The notes beneath the pieces were generated by a model that worked only from the letters and a program-made list of their open reading frames with translations, was not told where the DNA came from and made no database searches. Position numbers and translations under genes: made by a program. This document shows, one piece after another, positions 48,421 to 58,907 of a stretch of 64,000 nucleotides of DNA. Source of the stretch: Pseudomonas sp. P7548 (GTDB lineage Bacteria; Pseudomonadota; Gammaproteobacteria; Pseudomonadales; Pseudomonadaceae). Each line of letters opens with the position of its first letter. The first letter of the stretch is position 1. The stretch spans positions 124,001-188,000 of the forward strand of contig NZ_JACARO010000036.1 of NCBI RefSeq assembly GCF_013386585.1, read 5' to 3'.

Positions 48421-48460
48421 AAAAAACCGCGATCCAGCAAGGCTGGGTCGCGGTTTTTTT
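48421..48460. terminator. bidirectional terminator between slyX and the cold-shock fusion gene
   Basis: The stem AAAAAACCGCGATCCAGC / GCTGGGTCGCGGTTTTTTT has one T-G wobble and an AAG loop; A and T runs flank both ends. Confidence 0.92.
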
Positions 48461-48475
48461 GTGGCGAGGGTGCAA

Positions 48476-49078
48476 TCAGCGACGTGGCAGTGCCGCGATC
48501 ACGTCTTCGGCTTGCAGGCCCTTGTCACGGTTCATGACGGAAAACTCCACGCGCTGGCCTTCGACCAGGACACGATGGCCTTCGCCGCGGATAGCCCGGA
48601 AATGGACGAAAATGTCGTCGCCCGAATCGCGGGAAATAAAGCCGAAGCCTTTGGAGGTGTTGAACCACTTGACGGTCCCGGTATCCCGGTTGGTCATGTC
48701 GTAGTTTTGCGAGGCGGCCGCAGGGGACGAACGGTAGAAGCTGATGGCCAGGTGAAGAACGATGGCGACCACAGCAATCACCAGGCTGAGCAGGATGGCC
48801 GGATGGCCGCCCACTTCAGGCATCGGTGCCAGGAGGGTGAGGGTTTGTACGACAACGGTCAGCACCAGCAGCGCACTGACCAGGTTTTGCAGTTGATGAC
48901 GCGTGCCTTTGTTCCAGTAAGGAATCACTGGAGCCAGCGTCAGGTTAAGAAGGCCGAACAAGGCCAGGTACAGAGCGTCGTGTTGTTCCAGGTAGGGAGG
49001 GCTTCCCTGTTGCAAGCTCGGTATAAAGGACAGCAGCAACGCTGCAACGCCCGTTAGCAGGTGGACGATTTTCAACAT
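48476..49078 (-). CDS. membrane-anchored cold-shock domain protein
   Basis: This 200-residue protein joins an N-terminal membrane region of four helices (residues 1-120; [71 protein letters not shown]) to a C-terminal cold-shock domain with RNP-1 KGFGFISR (about 144-151) and RNP-2 DIFVHF (156-161). Cold-shock domains bind RNA and ssDNA; membrane linkage is unusual. An internal Met128 would give a stand-alone CSD, but no clear ribosome-binding site was seen before it. It diverges from the dps-like gene. Confidence 0.85.
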   Translation of the reverse strand: MLKIVHLLTGVAALLLSFIPSLQQGSPPYLEQHDALYLALFGLLNLTLAPVIPYWNKGTRHQLQNLVSALLVLTVVVQTLTLLAPMPEVGGHPAILLSLVIAVVAIVLHLAISFYRSSPAAASQNYDMTNRDTGTVKWFNTSKGFGFISRDSGDDIFVHFRAIRGEGHRVLVEGQRVEFSVMNRDKGLQAEDVIAALPRR

Positions 49079-49495
49079 TTTGATTAACTCACTTTAAGAT
49101 GGATCACGCGGAAGAGCTGACTGGCACGGTTCGCTTCTGAACAATGGGAGGCGTTGAGCACGTGCGCGGTTATCAGCCTATGTGACGTGCCGCAGAACGA
49201 TAACGGCAGCCACACGTCGTCTATTTAACAGCAAAGGCTGTGCCTACTCAAATCAAGCATTTCGGGGTGTTACAGCGAGCAGGGCATTTCTGCGTCAAAC
49301 ACTTGTCCTAGACAGGTGCGGGCTTTTCAGCGTGCTTTTGGCGATGTTTCCTACCTAGTGCGGACCGGCGTCATTCGCACGTGGGGGCGATTTGCCGCAC
49401 CTTGTACCCGGGCATCGGGCTGCATGCCGTCTGCACTCTTGCTAGAGTGGTCCTGCACCTGATCAATGAATGCTCGTCAATTGAAGGGGAAAAAC
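49079..49495. other. 417-base divergent region between the cold-shock and dps-like genes
   Basis: No gene was found. It contains a palindrome CACTCT-TGCT-AGAGTG (49434-49449) 46 bp before the dps start, overlapping a TAGAGT -10-like box. The left half is the probable leader of the cold-shock gene, without a strong hairpin that I can identify. Confidence 0.55.
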
Positions 49496-49969
49496 ATGGC
49501 AATCGATATTGGTATCAGCGAACAAGACCGTAAATCTATCGTCGATGGGCTTTCACGGCTGCTGTCCGATACCTATGTACTGTATTTGAAGACCCACAAC
49601 TTCCACTGGAACGTCACGGGCCCCATGTTTCGCACGCTGCACTTGATGTTTGAAGAGCAGTACAACGAACTGGCGCTGGCCGTGGACTCCATCGCCGAGC
49701 GCATCCGTGCCCTGGGGTTTCCGGCGCCGGGTGCCTATTCGATCTATGCCCGCCTGTCGTCCATCAAGGAAGAGGAGGGCGTGCCCAGTGCCGAAGAGAT
49801 GATCAAGCAACTGGTGGCGGGTCAGGAGGCGGTCACGCGAACTGCACGAGGTATCTTCCCGTTGCTTGACAAGGTCAGCGACGAGCCGACAGCCGACCTG
49901 TTGACCCAGCGCATGCAGGTTCACGAGAAAACCGCGTGGATGCTGCGTTCCCTGCTCGAAAACCAGTAA
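49496..49969 (+). CDS. dps: Dps/ferritin-like stress protein
   Basis: This 157-residue protein of the Dps family stores iron and protects DNA in starvation. The ferroxidase-type motif [20 protein letters not shown] (about 34-53) and [11 protein letters not shown] (63-74) match Dps; both conserved His are present. A dodecamer is expected. AGGGGAAAAAC precedes the ATG at 49496; a longer start at 49466 is less likely. A palindrome overlaps the promoter region. Confidence 0.9.
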   Translation: MAIDIGISEQDRKSIVDGLSRLLSDTYVLYLKTHNFHWNVTGPMFRTLHLMFEEQYNELALAVDSIAERIRALGFPAPGAYSIYARLSSIKEEEGVPSAEEMIKQLVAGQEAVTRTARGIFPLLDKVSDEPTADLLTQRMQVHEKTAWMLRSLLENQ

Positions 49970-49977
49970 CCCTACCT

Positions 49978-50010
49978 ACCGGGTGGCGCTGTCCTGGCGC
50001 CGCCCACTTG
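49978..50010 (+). terminator. probable terminator of dps
   Basis: GGGTGGCGC / GCGCCGCCC (49981-49989 and 49997-50005) form a 9-bp stem with one G-T wobble, right after the dps stop. The following T run is weak (ACTTGTTTCT). Confidence 0.55.
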
Positions 50011-50151
50011 TTTCTCTGCGCTTCCTGGCGTTGTCCTACAACGTTCAGCTCCCCGTCTTCTGGCTGCCTTTTGTTTCCTGCTGTTTGATAAGGCCCATTG
50101 CCCAATGGGAGAAACCCATGGGCGGCTGTTTGGCAATGGAGTGTCAGGTGT

Positions 50152-50493
50152 ATGTCACGCGGAGTGGGTAATGGAGTGATGGAAGCCGGTGGTTTTCATA
50201 AGATAAAGATCGACCCCTTTGCCAAGGGGTTCGACATGGGGCTGGCCAAGCCGTTGTCCCGGTCGGTGAGGCTCAATGGGTTTTCCACCTGCCTGCGGCT
50301 TGAGCTGATCTATTGGAACATCCTCACGGAGATCGCCAGGATCAACGCCTGTTCGGTCAGCGCGTTGTTGTCCTACGTCGACCGGGAAGTGCATTTGCGC
50401 TATGGCGGGGTGAAGAACTTCAGCGGGCTGGTCAGGGTCGTGTGCGTGGTTCACGTGCTCGCGGGCCGCGCCTGTTCGCACAACCCGGAGTAA
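50152..50493 (+). CDS. ribbon-helix-helix (RHH_4-type) protein
   Basis: This 113-residue protein has the RHH_4-type signature: SRSVRLNGFSTCLRLELIYW followed by NILTEIARINACSVSALLSY and KNFSGLVRVVCVVHVLAG. The RHH fold binds DNA as a dimer, and such proteins are often small regulators. The start is ambiguous (ATG 50152, or ATG 50179 after GGAG). The normal family N-terminus (CQ-x-YV-x-x-D-P) is absent in this frame, but MECQVYVT appears in another frame just upstream at 50136. A GC-rich hairpin follows the stop. Confidence 0.68.
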   Translation: MSRGVGNGVMEAGGFHKIKIDPFAKGFDMGLAKPLSRSVRLNGFSTCLRLELIYWNILTEIARINACSVSALLSYVDREVHLRYGGVKNFSGLVRVVCVVHVLAGRACSHNPE

Positions 50494-50498
50494 TCTGC

Positions 50499-50543
50499 CT
50501 GCCCGGGGCCGGCCCGCTTCACGGGCGGCGCGGCCCCGGGCAG
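50499..50543 (+). terminator. large GC-rich hairpin after the RHH gene
   Basis: CTGCCCGGGGCC / GGCCCCGGGCAG (50499-50510 and 50532-50543) form a perfect 12-bp stem, with GCCCG / CGGGC continuing inside around a TTCA loop. There is no T run, so it may be a pause, processing or insulation element rather than an intrinsic terminator. Confidence 0.6.
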
Positions 50544-50574
50544 AAAGCCGGCTGCGCTGCCTTGATTTAACAGA

Positions 50575-50580
50575 TATAAT
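50575..50580 (+). promoter_or_regulatory. -10 box upstream of the FmdB-like gene
   Basis: A perfect TATAAT at 50575-50580 lies about 80 bp upstream of the FmdB-like gene. The -35 element is poor (CTGCGC at 17-bp spacing). It probably drives the FmdB-like gene and perhaps aspS. Confidence 0.5.
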
Positions 50581-50658
50581 CCCGCGCTTTGCTGCGCATG
50601 CAGGGGTTGCCCCGGCACAGGCGTGGCGCAGTAACGTTCTGATCGCCGAGACATCGCC

Positions 50659-50880
50659 ATGCCCATGTACGACTACCAATGTGCTTCCTGTGGTCATCAG
50701 TTGGAAGCCATTCAGAAGATCAGCGCCGCGCCGCTGGTCGATTGCCCGGCCTGCCAGGCGCCGGACCTCAAGAAGATGTTGTCCATGCCAGGCTTCCGCC
50801 TGAGTGGCGGCGGCTGGTACGAGACCGACTTCAAGACCGGCTCGAAGAAGAACCTGGCGGGCGGCGACAAAGCAGACTGA
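50659..50880 (+). CDS. FmdB-family zinc ribbon protein
   Basis: This 73-residue protein has a zinc ribbon with Cys8, Cys11 (YQCASCGH) and Cys29, Cys32 (DCPACQ), typical of FmdB. The rest is the family GGWYETDFKTGSKKN tail. Members bind zinc and are proposed regulators; the exact function is unknown. It sits 107 bp upstream of aspS, as in other pseudomonads. Confidence 0.88.
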   Translation: MPMYDYQCASCGHQLEAIQKISAAPLVDCPACQAPDLKKMLSMPGFRLSGGGWYETDFKTGSKKNLAGGDKAD

Positions 50881-50987
50881 GTTGAACTCAACGCGCAGGC
50901 TCCTGCATTATCCGTCCCCTGCTTTAATGTACGGTGACGAGGCAGGCCTCCACCGAATTTCGAATTACGAGAAGTGAAACCACTACC

Positions 50988-52763
50988 ATGATGCGCAGCC
51001 ACTATTGCGGCCAACTGAACGAGACCCTGGAAGGTCAGGAAATCACCCTTTGCGGATGGGTTCACCGTCGCCGCGACCACGGCGGGGTGATTTTCCTCGA
51101 TATCCGTGATCGTGATGGTCTGGCCCAGGTGGTGTTCGACCCGGACCGCGCCGAAAGCTTCGCCGCTGCCGACCGCGTGCGCAGCGAATACGTCGTGAAG
51201 ATCACCGGCAAGGTTCGCCTGCGTCCGGCCGGTGCCGTGAACAAGAACATGGCGTCCGGCGGCATCGAAGTGCTGGGCTATGAGCTGGAAGTGCTGAACG
51301 AGTCGGAAACCCCGCCGTTCCCACTCAACGAATTCTCCGACGTCGGTGAGGAAACTCGCCTGCGCTACCGCTTCCTGGACCTGCGTCGTCCGGAAATGGC
51401 CGAGAAGCTGCGCCTGCGTTCGCGCATGACCACCAGCATCCGCCGTTTCCTCGACGAAAACGGCTTCCTGGACGTGGAAACGCCGATCCTGACCCGGGCC
51501 ACCCCGGAAGGCGCGCGTGACTACCTGGTGCCGAGCCGTACTCACGCCGGTTCGTTCTTCGCCCTGCCGCAATCGCCGCAGCTGTTCAAGCAATTGCTGA
51601 TGGTGGCCGGCTTCGACCGTTACTACCAGATCGCCAAGTGCTTCCGCGACGAAGACCTGCGCGCCGACCGCCAGCCGGAATTCACCCAGATCGACATCGA
51701 GACCAGCTTCCTCGATGAAAAAGAGATCATGGGCCTGACCGAGCAGATGATCCGCAACCTGTTCAAGGAAGTACTGAACCTGGAGTTCGGTGATTTCCCG
51801 CACATGACCTTCGAAGAAGCCATGCGCCGCTACGGTTCCGACAAGCCAGACCTGCGTAACCCGCTGGAACTGGTGGACGTGGCCGACCAGCTCAAGGAAG
51901 TCGAGTTCAAGGTATTCAGCGGCCCGGCCAACGACCCTAAATGCCGCATTGCCGCCCTGCGCGTGCCAGGTGGCGCGAGCATGCCGCGCAAGCAGATCGA
52001 CGACTACACCAAGTTCGTCGGCATCTACGGTGCCAAGGGCCTGGCGTACATCAAGGTCAACGAGCGCGCCAACGGCATTGACGGCCTGCAATCGCCGATC
52101 GTGAAAAACATCCCGCTGGACAACCTGAACGCGATCCTCGACCGCGTCGGTGCAGTCGACGGCGACATCGTATTCTTCGGTGCCGACAAGGCCAAGATCG
52201 TCAGCGAAGCCCTGGGCGCGCTGCGCATCAAGCTGGGTCACGACCTGAACCTGCTGACCTGCGAATGGGCCCCGATGTGGGTCGTTGACTTCCCGATGTT
52301 CGAAGAGAACGACGACGGCAGCTTCAGCGCCCTGCACCACCCGTTCACCGCGCCGAAGTGCTCCCCGGCCGAGCTGGAAGCCAACCCGGCTGGCGCGTTG
52401 TCCCGTGCCTACGACATGGTGCTCAACGGCACTGAACTGGGTGGCGGTTCGATCCGTATCCACCGTAAAGAGATGCAGCAAGCGGTATTCCGCCTGTTGG
52501 GTATCAACGAAGCGGAACAGGAAGAGAAATTCGGCTTCCTGCTCGACGCCCTGAAGTACGGCGCACCGCCGCACGGTGGCCTGGCGTTTGGCCTGGACCG
52601 TCTGGTGATGCTGATGACCGGCGCCCAGTCGATCCGTGAAGTGATCGCCTTCCCGAAAACCCAGAGTGCTGCGGACGTCATGACCCAGGCTCCGGGCGTG
52701 GTGGATGCCAAGGCCTTGCGCGAACTGCACATCCGTCTGCGTGAGACGCCAAAGGCTGAGTAA
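50988..52763 (+). CDS. aspS: aspartyl-tRNA synthetase
   Basis: It charges tRNA-Asp with aspartate. The 591-residue class II enzyme has an N-terminal OB-fold anticodon domain ([20 protein letters not shown], residues 22-41), class II motif 2 [18 protein letters not shown], and motif 3 [13 protein letters not shown] near 543-555. His31 is present. In P. aeruginosa His31 and a Gly near residue 83 are associated with a non-discriminating enzyme that also charges tRNA-Asn; the Gly here is at 82 in my count. The ATG at 50988 is chosen over a GTG at 50934. A terminator follows. Confidence 0.97.
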   Translation: MMRSHYCGQLNETLEGQEITLCGWVHRRRDHGGVIFLDIRDRDGLAQVVFDPDRAESFAAADRVRSEYVVKITGKVRLRPAGAVNKNMASGGIEVLGYELEVLNESETPPFPLNEFSDVGEETRLRYRFLDLRRPEMAEKLRLRSRMTTSIRRFLDENGFLDVETPILTRATPEGARDYLVPSRTHAGSFFALPQSPQLFKQLLMVAGFDRYYQIAKCFRDEDLRADRQPEFTQIDIETSFLDEKEIMGLTEQMIRNLFKEVLNLEFGDFPHMTFEEAMRRYGSDKPDLRNPLELVDVADQLKEVEFKVFSGPANDPKCRIAALRVPGGASMPRKQIDDYTKFVGIYGAKGLAYIKVNERANGIDGLQSPIVKNIPLDNLNAILDRVGAVDGDIVFFGADKAKIVSEALGALRIKLGHDLNLLTCEWAPMWVVDFPMFEENDDGSFSALHHPFTAPKCSPAELEANPAGALSRAYDMVLNGTELGGGSIRIHRKEMQQAVFRLLGINEAEQEEKFGFLLDALKYGAPPHGGLAFGLDRLVMLMTGAQSIREVIAFPKTQSAADVMTQAPGVVDAKALRELHIRLRETPKAE

Positions 52764-52800
52764 GGCCACTGCGTGAAAGCGCACTGAGGTTTACGCAGTC

Positions 52801-52830
52801 TAAAAGGGCGCATCTTCGGATGCGCCTTTG
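52801..52830 (+). terminator. terminator-like hairpin after aspS
   Basis: AAAGGGCGCATC-TTCG-GATGCGCCTTT (52803-52828) pairs with one bulged G and a stable UUCG tetraloop, 40 bp after aspS. The T run that follows is short. Confidence 0.7.
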
Positions 52831-52898
52831 CGTTAAAGGACTACCTCCCGCCTGGGGCGGGGTTGATCAAGGTTTCTACAGAATTTCGGAGTTGTGTT

Positions 52899-53645
<747 letters not shown>

Positions 53646-53659
53646 GGCCAGACGTAGAT

Positions 53660-53760
53660 CAAAATGTGGGAGCGGGCTTGCCCGCGAATGCGGTGTACCA
53701 GTCGCTGAAAATATTGGCTGATCCACCGTCTTCGCGGGCAAGCCCGCTCCCACATTGGAT
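53660..53760. repeat. REP doublet (REPIN-like) 9
   Basis: Arms AAAATGTGGGAGCGGGCTTG... (from 53661) and ...CAAGCCCGCTCCCACATTGG (to 53757) are perfectly inverted over about 24 bp, with inner GCGGTGTACCAG / CTGATCCACCG pairing. It lies between yebC and ruvC, in the middle of a co-directional gene series. Confidence 0.92.
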
Positions 53761-53803
53761 CTTCTTTGTAGCAGAAATTGTGTTTACCCAACCCGCAGGC
53801 GTT

Positions 53804-54328
53804 ATGACTTTAATCCTAGGTATCGACCCCGGTTCGCGCATCACCGGTTTTGGCGTGGTGCAACAAACCCCTCGCGGCTGCATCTACGTCGCTTCGGGCT
53901 GCATCCGCACCGGCGCAGGCGAGTTGGCCGAGCGCCTGCAGATCGTCTATCGCGGTGTACGGGAAGTGATCCAGACCTACGGGCCGGTCACCATGGGCAT
54001 CGAAAAGGTGTTCATGGCCAAAAATGCCGACTCCGCGCTGAAGCTTGGCCAGGCCCGTGGCGCGGCCATCGTCGCCGGGGCGGAGGAGGGCATGGAGATT
54101 GCCGAATACACCGCGACCCAGGTCAAGCAGGCTGTGGTCGGCACCGGTGCAGCCAACAAGGAGCAGGTGCAGATGATGGTCATGCACATGCTCAAGCTCA
54201 CCGCCAAACCGCAAATCGACGCCTCCGACGCCCTGGCCATCGCCATTTGCCACGCCCATACCCGCTCCAGCCTGTTGCCTCACGGCTTGGGCACTGCACG
54301 CAGTCGTGGCGGGCGGCTGCGTCTCTGA
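53804..54328 (+). CDS. ruvC: Holliday junction resolvase RuvC
   Basis: It cleaves Holliday junctions in homologous recombination. The 174-residue protein has the first catalytic Asp in [13 protein letters not shown] (Asp8), Glu in [10 protein letters not shown], and the C-terminal [12 protein letters not shown] with catalytic Asp residues. The ATG at 53804 is chosen because the upstream frame runs through the REP doublet. It leads ruvC-ruvA-ruvB, with 67 bp to ruvA. Confidence 0.96.
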   Translation: MTLILGIDPGSRITGFGVVQQTPRGCIYVASGCIRTGAGELAERLQIVYRGVREVIQTYGPVTMGIEKVFMAKNADSALKLGQARGAAIVAGAEEGMEIAEYTATQVKQAVVGTGAANKEQVQMMVMHMLKLTAKPQIDASDALAIAICHAHTRSSLLPHGLGTARSRGGRLRL

Positions 54329-54395
54329 TAGCATCAGCGCAATCGTTTTTTCCGGTCAGGCCTTGATCTGACCCTACGCTTTAAGGATTCGAACC

Positions 54396-55007
54396 GTGAT
54401 TGGACGCTTGCGCGGCACCCTGGCTGAGAAACAGCCGCCGCACCTGATTCTGGATGTGAATGGGTTGGGCTATGAGCTGGAAGTGCCTATGACCACCCTG
54501 TATCGCCTTCCGTCAGTCGGCGAGCCGCTGACCCTGCATACCCACCTCGTTGTGCGCGAAGATGCGCAATTGCTCTATGGTTTCATTGGCAAGCGTGACC
54601 GTGACTTCTTTCGTGAGCTGATCCGCCTCAACGGCGTGGGGCCCAAGCTGGCCCTGGCGTTGATGTCGAGCCTGGAAGTGGATGAGCTGGTGCGTGCGGT
54701 TTCCGCCCAGGACACCTCGGCCCTGACCAAGGTGCCGGGCGTCGGCAAGAAGACCGCCGAGCGCCTGCTGGTGGAACTCAAGGACCGCTTCAAGGCCTGG
54801 GAAGTCGCGCCGAGCATGTTTGCCCTGGTGCCGAACCAGCCGGATATGCCGGCAAGCCAGGTGGCCAGTGCCGAAAGCGATGCGGTCAGCGCGCTGATCT
54901 CCCTGGGCTACAAGCCGCAGGAGGCCAGCAAGGCCGTGTCGGCCATCAAGGACAAGAACCTGAGCAGCGAAGACATGATCCGCCGAGCCCTGAAGGGAAT
55001 GATTTAA
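54396..55007 (+). CDS. ruvA: Holliday junction branch migration protein RuvA
   Basis: The tetrameric RuvA binds the junction and loads RuvB. The 203-residue protein has the N-terminal OB fold ([11 protein letters not shown]), a helix-hairpin-helix in [20 protein letters not shown] and [20 protein letters not shown], and the C-terminal RuvB-contact domain ([20 protein letters not shown]). The GTG start is at 54396. Its stop is directly followed by the ruvB GTG with no gap. Confidence 0.96.
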   Translation: MIGRLRGTLAEKQPPHLILDVNGLGYELEVPMTTLYRLPSVGEPLTLHTHLVVREDAQLLYGFIGKRDRDFFRELIRLNGVGPKLALALMSSLEVDELVRAVSAQDTSALTKVPGVGKKTAERLLVELKDRFKAWEVAPSMFALVPNQPDMPASQVASAESDAVSALISLGYKPQEASKAVSAIKDKNLSSEDMIRRALKGMI

Positions 55008-56066
55008 GTGATTGAAGCTGATCGTCTGATCGCGGCCACCGGCCCACGCGACCGCGAAGAAATCCAGGACCGGGCCATCCGTCCCCTGAGCCTGGCCGAC
55101 TACATCGGCCAGCCCACCGTGCGCGAGCAGATGGAGTTGTTCATCCAGGCGGCGCGCGGGCGCAGTGAGTCCCTGGACCATACGTTGATCTTCGGCCCGC
55201 CCGGCCTGGGCAAGACCACCCTGGCCAACATCATCGCCCAGGAAATGGGGGTGTCGATCAAGTCCACTTCCGGTCCGGTGCTGGAGCGTCCGGGCGACCT
55301 GGCGGCGCTGCTGACCAACCTTGAACCCCATGACGTGCTGTTTATCGACGAGATCCACCGGCTCTCGCCCATCGTCGAAGAAGTGCTGTACCCGGCCATG
55401 GAAGACTTCCAGCTCGACATCATGATCGGCGAAGGCCCTGCCGCGCGCTCGATCAAGCTCGACCTGCCGCCGTTCACCCTGGTGGGGGCCACAACCCGTG
55501 CGGGCATGCTGACCAACCCGTTGCGAGACCGTTTCGGCATTGTTCAACGTCTAGAGTTCTATAGCACCGGCGACCTGGCGACCATTGTCAGCCGCTCGGC
55601 GGGGATTCTCGGTTTGCCGCTGGACCCGGAAGGCGCGTTTGAAATCGCGCGCCGCGCCCGTGGCACGCCGCGAATTGCCAACCGTTTGCTGCGCCGTGTG
55701 CGCGATTTTGCCGAAGTGCGGGCCAAGGGGCACATCACCAAGGCCGTGGCCGACCTGGCCTTGAACCTGCTGGACGTGGACGAGCACGGCTTCGATCACC
55801 AGGACCGACGCCTGCTGCTGACCATGATCGAGAAGTTCGACGGTGGCCCGGTGGGTGTGGACAGCCTGGCGGCGGCCATCAGCGAGGAGCGTCATACCAT
55901 CGAGGACGTGCTGGAGCCTTACCTGATCCAGCAGGGTTACATCATGCGCACGCCAAGGGGGCGAGTGGTGACGCGCCATGCCTATTTGCACTTTGGGTTA
56001 AACATTCCGTCACGATTGGGTGAGATGCCCGTGGTAGACGAATTCCTCGATGCAGTGGACGATTAA
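55008..56066 (+). CDS. ruvB: Holliday junction DNA helicase RuvB
   Basis: The hexameric motor drives branch migration with RuvA. The 352-residue AAA+ protein shows Walker [11 protein letters not shown] (about 59-68), Walker [13 protein letters not shown], sensor 1 GATTRAG, and a winged-helix C-terminus ([16 protein letters not shown]). GTG start; it abuts ruvA without spacing. It ends 139 bp before ybgC. Confidence 0.97.
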   Translation: MIEADRLIAATGPRDREEIQDRAIRPLSLADYIGQPTVREQMELFIQAARGRSESLDHTLIFGPPGLGKTTLANIIAQEMGVSIKSTSGPVLERPGDLAALLTNLEPHDVLFIDEIHRLSPIVEEVLYPAMEDFQLDIMIGEGPAARSIKLDLPPFTLVGATTRAGMLTNPLRDRFGIVQRLEFYSTGDLATIVSRSAGILGLPLDPEGAFEIARRARGTPRIANRLLRRVRDFAEVRAKGHITKAVADLALNLLDVDEHGFDHQDRRLLLTMIEKFDGGPVGVDSLAAAISEERHTIEDVLEPYLIQQGYIMRTPRGRVVTRHAYLHFGLNIPSRLGEMPVVDEFLDAVDD

Positions 56067-56205
56067 AAAGGTCACGCCAGTCGATTTATCTGAAGTTTGT
56101 GCTGTCCTAGTGGCTGGTGTCGTCACTCAGTGACTGGAAATGTTTCGATGGATGAAAAAACAGTTGCCCAGCCGGATTGGCAACCTGAGGAGTAAGCACT
56201 AGAGT

Positions 56206-56661
56206 ATGCGCGCGCAAAACGGGGATCAGTCGTTCGCACATCGCTGTCGCGTTTATTACGAGGACACCGATGCGGGCGGCATCGTGTATTACGTCAACTA
56301 CCTCAAGTTCATGGAGCGGGCTCGAACCGAGCGGCTACGGGAGCTGGGCTTTGCCCAATCCCAGCTGGCAGGGGAGGACCTGTTATTTGTCGTGCATTCC
56401 AGCGAGGCGCGATATCACGCGCCGGCGCGGCTGGACGACGAATTGTTGGTCAGCGCTGAAGTAATCGAATTGAACCGTGTCAGCCTGCGCTTCAAACAGC
56501 AGGTCAGGCGGGCGACGGATGCAACGCTGCTCTGTGAGGGGCAGTTCCTGGTGGCCTGTGTGCGCACCAATAGTTTGAAACCCCGGGCCATTCCCGAAGC
56601 TCTACGTGCGGCCTTTGCCGACGTAAGCGGCGCGGGTAAACAATCAAAGCAGGAGATTTAG
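56206..56661 (+). CDS. ybgC: YbgC-type acyl-CoA thioesterase
   Basis: This 151-residue hot-dog-fold thioesterase heads the tol-pal operon. The catalytic Asp motif [20 protein letters not shown] (about 18-37) is intact. YbgC associates with lipid metabolism at the inner membrane. GGAG lies 14 bp before the ATG, and tolQ begins 1 bp after its stop, showing it is part of the operon. Confidence 0.94.
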   Translation: MRAQNGDQSFAHRCRVYYEDTDAGGIVYYVNYLKFMERARTERLRELGFAQSQLAGEDLLFVVHSSEARYHAPARLDDELLVSAEVIELNRVSLRFKQQVRRATDATLLCEGQFLVACVRTNSLKPRAIPEALRAAFADVSGAGKQSKQEI

Positions 56662-56662
56662 C

Positions 56663-57358
56663 GTGGAACCTACCGTCGTCGACCATTCCTCCATGTGGAG
56701 CCTGGTCAGCAATGCCAGTGTCGTGGTTCAACTGGTCATGCTGACCCTGGTAGCCGCATCGGTTACCTCTTGGGTCATGATTTTTCAGCGCAGCAACCTG
56801 CTGCGTGCCGGTCGACGTGCCCTGGAGAGCTTCGAGGAGCGCTTCTGGTCGGGGATCGACCTGTCCAAGCTGTATCGCCAGGCCGGCAGCAACCCGGACC
56901 CGGATTCGGGCGTCGAGCAGATCTTCCGCGCCGGCTTCAAGGAATTCTCCCGTCTGCGCCAGCAGCCTGGTGTTGACCCGGAAGCGGTCATGGAGGGCGT
57001 GGCCCGTGCCATGCGCGTTGCCATCTCCCGCGAAGAAGAGAAGCTGGAGCAGAGCCTGCCGTTCCTCGCTACCGTCGGTTCCGTGAGCCCGTACATCGGC
57101 CTGTTCGGTACCGTATGGGGCATCATGAACTCCTTCCGTGGCCTGGCCCAGGCCCAGCAAGCGACCCTGGCCACCGTGGCCCCGGGTATCGCCGAAGCCC
57201 TGATCGCCACCGCGATCGGCCTGTTCGCTGCCATCCCCGCAGTAATCGCCTACAACCGTTTTGCCGCCCGTGGCGAAAACCTGATTGGCCGTTACTACAC
57301 CTTCGCCGACGAATTCCAGGCGATCCTGCACCGTAAAGTGCACACCAGCGAAGAATAA
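56663..57358 (+). CDS. tolQ: Tol-Pal system proton channel subunit TolQ
   Basis: TolQ and TolR form the inner-membrane proton-driven motor energising TolA. The 231-residue protein has three membrane segments (about 19-39, 133-155 and 165-188), with PFLATVGSVSPYIGLFGTVW and IATAIGLFAAIPAVIAYN being the ExbB/TolQ signatures. The GTG start is just after ybgC. It is 14 bp upstream of tolR. Confidence 0.96.
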   Translation: MEPTVVDHSSMWSLVSNASVVVQLVMLTLVAASVTSWVMIFQRSNLLRAGRRALESFEERFWSGIDLSKLYRQAGSNPDPDSGVEQIFRAGFKEFSRLRQQPGVDPEAVMEGVARAMRVAISREEEKLEQSLPFLATVGSVSPYIGLFGTVWGIMNSFRGLAQAQQATLATVAPGIAEALIATAIGLFAAIPAVIAYNRFAARGENLIGRYYTFADEFQAILHRKVHTSEE

Positions 57359-57372
57359 GCAGGTATTTCCCG

Positions 57373-57834
57373 ATGGCTTTAATCACTCGAGCACGCACCA
57401 AGCGCAAGCCGGTCGCCGAGATGAACGTAGTGCCTTACATCGACGTGATGCTGGTGCTGCTGGTGATTTTCATGGTGACCGCGCCGATGCTCAACCAGGG
57501 TGTGAAGGTTGACCTGCCCAAGGTTTCCAGCGAAGCCTTGCCCCAGGACAACAACACCCAGGTGCTGACCATTTCGATCAAGTCCGACAAGACCTATTAC
57601 TGGAACCTTGGCAGCGAAGTCGACACTCAGAAGCAGCAGGACAAGGCGCTGACCTTGCCGGCGATGACCGATGCGGTGACCAAGATCATTCGCTCCGGCA
57701 ACGAAGGCGGCAAGCACACCCAGGTCTTCATCCGCGGTGACAAGGCGGTCGACTACGGCTCCGTCATGGGCGCCATGGGCGGGCTGCAGAAGGCCGGCGT
57801 GGGTAACGTTGGCTTGATTACCGAGGCGCCCTGA
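57373..57834 (+). CDS. tolR: Tol-Pal motor subunit TolR
   Basis: This 153-residue ExbD/TolR-family protein has one membrane helix (about 19-40; YIDVMLVLLVIFMVTAPML) with the proton-carrying Asp in YIDVMLV, and a periplasmic peptidoglycan-contact domain. Its stop overlaps the tolA ATG by one base (TGATG). Confidence 0.96.
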   Translation: MALITRARTKRKPVAEMNVVPYIDVMLVLLVIFMVTAPMLNQGVKVDLPKVSSEALPQDNNTQVLTISIKSDKTYYWNLGSEVDTQKQQDKALTLPAMTDAVTKIIRSGNEGGKHTQVFIRGDKAVDYGSVMGAMGGLQKAGVGNVGLITEAP

Positions 57835-58907
57835 TGCAGCAACAGCGAGAGCCGTCCGCCTCGGAAAGCTACTTCTGGCCTAGCGTCTGGGCAATTGCCC
57901 TGCACGTCCTGGTGTTTGGCATGCTGTTCGTCAGCTTTGCCATGACTCCGGACCTGCCGCCAGCCAAGCCGATCGTGCAGGCGACCCTGTATCAGCTGAA
58001 ATCGAAGAGCCAGGCCACCACCCAGACCAATCAGAAGATTGCGGGTGAGGCCCAGAAGTCGGCTGCGCGCCAGACTGAAGTCGAGCAGATGGAACAGAAG
58101 AAGGTCGAGCAGGAAGCGGTGAAGGCTGCTGCGGAACAAAAGAAAGAAGAGGCGGCTCAAAAGGCCGAGGAAGCGAAAAAGGCTGACGAAGCGAAGAAGG
58201 CCGACGAGGCGAAAAAGGCTGATGAAGCCAAGAAAGCCGAGAAAGCTGCCGAAGCGAAAAAGGCCGAAGAGAAACAATTGGCTGATATAGCCAAGAAGAA
58301 AGCCGAAGACGAAGCGAAGAAAGCTGCTGAAGAAGAGGCCAAGAAAAAGGCCGCTGAAGACGCCAAGAAAAAGATAGTCGAAGACGCGAAGAAGAAAGCC
58401 GCCGAAGACGCCAAGAAAAAAGCTGAAGCAGACGAGGCGAAGAAGAAAATCGCCGACGACGCGAAGAAGAAAGCTGCCGCCGACGCCACCAAGAAAAAGG
58501 CCCAGGAAGCAGCGCGCAAATCCGCCGAAGAGAAAAAGGCCCAGGCCTTGGCAGACTTGCTCTCCGACACGCCGCAGCGTCAGCAAGCCTTGGCCGATGA
58601 GCAGGGCGATCAAGTCGCGGGCAGTTTCGACGACCTGATTCGAGCGCGGGCAGCAGAAGGCTGGACACGTCCACCTTCGGCACGCAAAGGCATGAAAGTG
58701 GTACTGCAGATCGGTATGTTGCCGGACGGTACGGTGGCTTCGGTCGGCGTGGCCAGTTCCAGTGGCGATGGATCGTTCGACAGTTCGGCGGTTGCAGCGG
58801 TCAAGAACATTGGCCGGTTGACCGAGATGCAGGGAATGAAACCAAGTGACTTCGCTCCCTATCGTTCATTCAAGATGACATTCACACCTGAGGATCTAGC
58901 CCCGTGA
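57834..58907 (+). CDS. tolA: cell envelope integrity protein TolA
   Basis: TolA spans the periplasm and transmits force to TolB-Pal; it is also used by colicin-like agents and filamentous phage. The 357-residue product has an N-terminal membrane anchor (about 16-38; [17 protein letters not shown]), a long Lys/Ala/Glu helical domain II (about 75-245, [13 protein letters not shown] repeats), and the C-terminal globular domain III ([20 protein letters not shown] onward). The DNA of domain II is a series of short GCGAAGAAGGCC-like repeats. It overlaps tolR by 1 bp and tolB by 4 bp. Confidence 0.95.
   Translation: MQQQREPSASESYFWPSVWAIALHVLVFGMLFVSFAMTPDLPPAKPIVQATLYQLKSKSQATTQTNQKIAGEAQKSAARQTEVEQMEQKKVEQEAVKAAAEQKKEEAAQKAEEAKKADEAKKADEAKKADEAKKAEKAAEAKKAEEKQLADIAKKKAEDEAKKAAEEEAKKKAAEDAKKKIVEDAKKKAAEDAKKKAEADEAKKKIADDAKKKAAADATKKKAQEAARKSAEEKKAQALADLLSDTPQRQQALADEQGDQVAGSFDDLIRARAAEGWTRPPSARKGMKVVLQIGMLPDGTVASVGVASSSGDGSFDSSAVAAVKNIGRLTEMQGMKPSDFAPYRSFKMTFTPEDLAP

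Noticed and set aside
58130..58530. Tandem short repeats in tolA considered as a satellite or CRISPR-like array
   Set aside because: They are in-frame and code for the known Lys/Ala/Glu helical domain of TolA; no spacers.
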